A DNA stretch of 64,000 nucleotides from an uncultured Bacteroidales bacterium (GTDB taxonomy: Bacteria; Bacteroidota; Bacteroidia; Bacteroidales; Bacteroidaceae), in NCBI GenBank assembly GCA_902771725.1, contig CACXXT010000021.1:4684-68683 (forward strand), written 5' to 3'. How positions within the stretch are numbered: the stretch's first letter is position 1; each line of letters opens with the position of its first letter. Of this stretch, positions 61,449 to 64,000 are shown piece after piece. The translations under genes were made by a program, and so were the position numbers. Below the pieces are notes generated by a model. That model was not told the DNA's origin, ran no database searches, and was given only the letters and a program-made list of their open reading frames with translations.

Positions 61449-62492
61449 ATGTTGCCTCGCACAGGTCGTGTTCTTCTTATCTATACAGGCGGCACTATCG
61501 GAATGGGATTAAATCCGGAGACGGGTGCCCTGGAACCGCTGGACTTCAACCACCTGATTGCTCGTATGCCCGAATTTGCCCAATTGCCAACGGGCATCGA
61601 TGTCCACCAATTTTCCGAGCCCATCGACAGCAGCGATATGGACCCGAAGCTCTGGTCGCGCATCGTGGAAATCATCGTGGGGCACTACGACCACTACGAC
61701 GGCTTCGTCATCCTCCACGGCACAGACACGATGGCATTTACCGCCTCTGCCCTGAGTTTCATGCTCGAGAACCTGACGAAACCCGTCATCCTGACAGGTT
61801 CGCAGCTACCTGTAAACCAGTTGCGTACGGACGGCAAAGAAAACCTCATCACCAGTATAGAGATTGCAGCAGCCCGCCGTCCCGACGGCACTCCGCGCGT
61901 GCCCGAGGTATGTATTTATTTCAGCGGGAAGCTGCTGCGCGGCAACCGTGCCACCAAAATCAACAGCGAAGGGTTCAACGCCTTCGACAGCTTCAACATG
62001 CCTCACCTGGCAGATGCCGGTGTCAACATCATTTACCACGACGACCTCATCCTTCATCCCGACTTTGACCTCCCGATGACGCCCCATTTCGCCATGGATT
62101 CCAGCGTGGTGGTCTTCACCCTCTTCCCTGGAATCCAGGAGGAGACGGTGCGCTACCTGCTCGCCTCGCCCAAGCTGCGCGGTATCGTCATGCGAACCTA
62201 TGGCAGCGGCAACGCACCCCAGCTGCCGTGGCTGATGCAGGTGCTGGAGGAAGCCTGCCAACGTGGCATCGTCATCATCAACATCACCCAGTGCGCTGCA
62301 GGTCCCGTGGAGATGGCCCGCTACAGCGGAGGTTTCCTGCTGCAGAACGCAGGCGTCATTTCCGGCTACGACTCCACCGTAGAGTGCGCCATCGCCAAAC
62401 TGATGCATCTGCTGGCCCACAGCAGCGATGCCGACTTCATCCGCAGCCAGATGAATCGCCCTCTGTGCGGCGAAATCACCATTAATGAGTGA
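61449..62492 (+). CDS. ansA: Type I L-asparaginase
   Basis: 347-residue cytoplasmic L-asparaginase: asparagine to aspartate and ammonia. First catalytic Thr in LLIYTGGTIGMGLNPETGALEP (about 10-31), second block VILHGTDTMAFTASALSFMLENL (Thr-Asp of the active site) and VILTGSQLPVNQLRTDGKENLITS. C-terminal dimer region with GIVMRTYGSGNAPQ and NITQCAAGPVEMARYSGG. No signal peptide, fitting the type I class. The gene stands alone, between the lyase-like gene and lplA. Confidence 0.93.
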   Translation: MLPRTGRVLLIYTGGTIGMGLNPETGALEPLDFNHLIARMPEFAQLPTGIDVHQFSEPIDSSDMDPKLWSRIVEIIVGHYDHYDGFVILHGTDTMAFTASALSFMLENLTKPVILTGSQLPVNQLRTDGKENLITSIEIAAARRPDGTPRVPEVCIYFSGKLLRGNRATKINSEGFNAFDSFNMPHLADAGVNIIYHDDLILHPDFDLPMTPHFAMDSSVVVFTLFPGIQEETVRYLLASPKLRGIVMRTYGSGNAPQLPWLMQVLEEACQRGIVIINITQCAAGPVEMARYSGGFLLQNAGVISGYDSTVECAIAKLMHLLAHSSDADFIRSQMNRPLCGEITINE

Positions 62493-62541
62493 AAAGAAGA
62501 AAAATCTTGCGTTTTTCTAAGGTGCATTCAGAGAAAATGAC

Positions 62542-62549
62542 TATATTTG
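62542..62549 (+). promoter_or_regulatory. -7 box of lplA
   Basis: TATATTTG, 28 nt before the ATG at 62578. Confidence 0.5.
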
Positions 62550-62577
62550 CACCCGTAAAACCACTTTACCACCCATT

Positions 62578-63306
62578 ATGACCCATTTGACACTGCCTTC
62601 CGACGAGAACCGTCGCCTAAGTTTCTACCTGGCGATGGAGGAGTTTGCTGCTCGCCGGCTGCGTCTGGAGGACGATGTCTTCTTCCTCTGGCAAGTGGAA
62701 CCCACGGTCATCTTCGGGCGCAATCAGGTCATCGAGAACGAGGTGAACCTCGACTACTGCCGCCAGCACAACATCCAGTTCTACCGCCGCAAGAGCGGGG
62801 GCGGATGTGTTTACGCCGACCGCTCGAACGTCATGATGAGCTACATCACCCCGTCCGACGAGGTGGTGAAAACCTTCGACCGCTATATGCAGCTGGTGGT
62901 ATCTATGCTCACCGCCCTGGGGCTGCCAGCCACGAGCACGCAGAACAACGATGTGCTCATCGGCGGGCGCAAGGTGTCGGGCAACGCCTTCTACCACCTA
63001 CCCGGCTACAGCATCGTGCACGGCACGCTGCTCTTCGACACGGATATGCAACATATGCTGAGTGCCATCACGCCTCCGCAGACCAAGTTGGACAAGCACG
63101 GTGTCCAGAGCGTCCGCCAGCGCATCACGCTGCTGAAGGAGCACACCGACCTCACCATCGGGGAATTCAAGCGCTTCGCCGTCAGCCACCTCTGCGACAG
63201 CGAGTACCGGCTGAGCGACAAGGACGTGGCAGCCGTCGAAGAACAGGAGCGGGAGTACCTCAATCCTCAATTCATCTTCGGAAACAGCACCCCATCAACC
63301 CCATAA
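62578..63306 (+). CDS. lplA: Lipoate-protein ligase A-type enzyme
   Basis: 242 residues of the biotin/lipoate ligase fold. FLWQVEPTVIFGRNQVIENEVN (about 37-58), RRKSGGGCVYADRSNVMMSYI (about 76-96; the RRxSGGGxVY lipoyl-AMP loop) and GRKVSGNAFYHLPGYSIVHGTLLFDTD (the catalytic Lys in GRKVSGNA). Attaches lipoate to the glycine cleavage H protein and possibly 2-oxoacid dehydrogenases. It is followed by gcvT 43 nt downstream, which fits this role. The end of the gene reads into a short CCCATCAACC repeat. Confidence 0.92.
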   Translation: MTHLTLPSDENRRLSFYLAMEEFAARRLRLEDDVFFLWQVEPTVIFGRNQVIENEVNLDYCRQHNIQFYRRKSGGGCVYADRSNVMMSYITPSDEVVKTFDRYMQLVVSMLTALGLPATSTQNNDVLIGGRKVSGNAFYHLPGYSIVHGTLLFDTDMQHMLSAITPPQTKLDKHGVQSVRQRITLLKEHTDLTIGEFKRFAVSHLCDSEYRLSDKDVAAVEEQEREYLNPQFIFGNSTPSTP

Positions 63307-63339
63307 CCCCCATTAGACCCATCAACCCCATAAAAACCC
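63290..63339. repeat. CCCATCAACCCCATAA repeat between lplA and gcvT
   Basis: About 50 bp of imperfect copies: CCCCATCAACCCCATAA, CCCCCATTAGA, CCCATCAACCCCATAA. It covers the last codons of lplA and the spacer up to 11 nt before the gcvT ATG. Confidence 0.8.
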
Positions 63340-63349
63340 TTTAAACCTC

Positions 63350-64000
63350 ATGGAAAAGAAAACTTGCCTTTATGACCGCCACGTGGCACTCGGCGCACTG
63401 ATGTCGCCCTTCGGCGGATTCATCATGCCCATTCAGTACTCCAACATCACCGACGAGCACAACGCAGTACGTCAGCACTGCGGCGTCTTCGACGTGAGCC
63501 ACATGGGCGAAGTGCGCATCACCGGTCCCGAAGCCGAGCGCTACGTCCAGCACATCTTCACCAACGATGTGACCGACGCGCCCCTCGGACAGATTTACTA
63601 CGGTATGATGTGTTACCCCGACGGCGGTACGGTGGACGACCTGCTCGTCTATAAAATGGGCGACAACGACTTCTTCCTCGTTATCAACGCTGCCAATATC
63701 GACAAGGATGTGGCTTGGATGAACGAGCAGGCAGAAGGCTTCGACATCAACCTCGACCACCAGAGCGACTACTACGGCCAGCTCGCCGTGCAGGGTCCGG
63801 AGGCCGAAGCCGTCGTGGAGGAAGTGCTCGGACTGCCCTGCAAGGAACTGAAGTTCTATACCGCCAAGACCCTGGACGTCGCAGACGACAACGAGGGCGA
63901 GACCATCATCATCTCCCGCACGGGCTATACCGGCGAGGACGGCTTCGAGATCTACGGCTCTCACGCCTTCACCCAGCAGTCCTGGGACAAACTCATCGAG
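63350..64000 (+). CDS. gcvT: Glycine cleavage system T protein (aminomethyltransferase), 3' end outside the window
   Basis: 217 codons to the window end, with no stop. Transfers the methylene group from aminomethyl-lipoyl H protein to tetrahydrofolate. Starts MEKKTCLYDRHVALGALMSPFGGFIMPIQYSN; folate- and structure-defining blocks GVFDVSHMGEVRITGPEAERY, YGMMCYPDGGTVDDLLVYK, LVINAANIDKDVAWM, LAVQGPEAE and IISRTGYTGEDGFEIY are all present. Full-length proteins are near 360 residues, so about 60 percent is here. Confidence 0.95.
   Translation, partial: MEKKTCLYDRHVALGALMSPFGGFIMPIQYSNITDEHNAVRQHCGVFDVSHMGEVRITGPEAERYVQHIFTNDVTDAPLGQIYYGMMCYPDGGTVDDLLVYKMGDNDFFLVINAANIDKDVAWMNEQAEGFDINLDHQSDYYGQLAVQGPEAEAVVEEVLGLPCKELKFYTAKTLDVADDNEGETIIISRTGYTGEDGFEIYGSHAFTQQSWDKLIE

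Overview
The window is a 64 kb chromosomal piece of a Bacteroidales bacterium, most likely of the Prevotellaceae. The signs are: promoters with the Bacteroidetes -7 box TAnnTTTG (TACCTTTG or TATCTTTG) in front of most transcription units; the RprX/RprY two-component pair; a SusC/SusD pair; a NusB with a long N-terminal extension; Bacteroidetes-only families (DUF5606, DUF4924, DUF3276/PUR, DUF5009, DUF4886); and many secreted glycan-active enzymes. Family assignments come from reading the translated sequence, not from a database search. I saw no rRNA, tRNA, CRISPR array or transposase.

Layout. 1-10.1 kb: a cut-off GH43 enzyme, two membrane acyltransferase-type proteins, a metallo-beta-lactamase-fold lipoprotein, an unusual fusion of a CE15-like esterase with a phosphodiesterase, a DUF4886 protein, a family 2 glycosyltransferase and mtaB. 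10.3-20.3 kb: a tiny lipoprotein, the rpsF-rpsR-rplI operon, a 58-residue membrane protein, rprX-rprY, a sialidase, the nusB-yajC-ybbR-coaE-DUF5606 run, and a PUR-domain protein. 20.4-30 kb: a lipoprotein and an outer-membrane barrel, purL, two half-size chromate transporters, and rpe-comEC. 30-40 kb: an ECF sigma factor, then susC-susD-surface lipoprotein-C10 peptidase, probably a peptide- or glycopeptide-uptake system. 40-48 kb: prfC-tsaC-clcN-DUF559-fmt, rfbD, a DUF4924 protein and a LysE transporter. 48-57.6 kb: a ROK kinase, pepT, a GH29-GH2-WG-repeat operon, and rplY-pth-S4. 57.8-64 kb: a 1159-residue secreted protein of lyase-like appearance, asparaginase, lplA and the start of gcvT (lipoylation next to glycine cleavage).

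The most interesting structure is a family of GC-rich palindromic repeats that sit in inverted pairs exactly at junctions between co-oriented genes. In the clcN-fmt junction two copies, identical over 35 bp and inverted, enclose a DUF559 nuclease-like gene. The element fills the whole gap, from the clcN stop codon to 4 nt before the native fmt start. The same 35-bp pair brackets the pth/S4 junction, and a diverged pair brackets purL/chrA. In every case the repeat is open in the reading frame of the adjoining gene and adds a tail or leader to it (PurL and Pth C-termini; ChrA, Fmt and S4 N-termini). I propose a nuclease-linked palindromic mobile element with small non-coding derivatives.

Other oddities are a four-copy 24-bp minisatellite inside rfbD, a WG-repeat gene that runs through its own terminator without a stop codon, and a 22-bp tandem repeat after the sigma factor gene.
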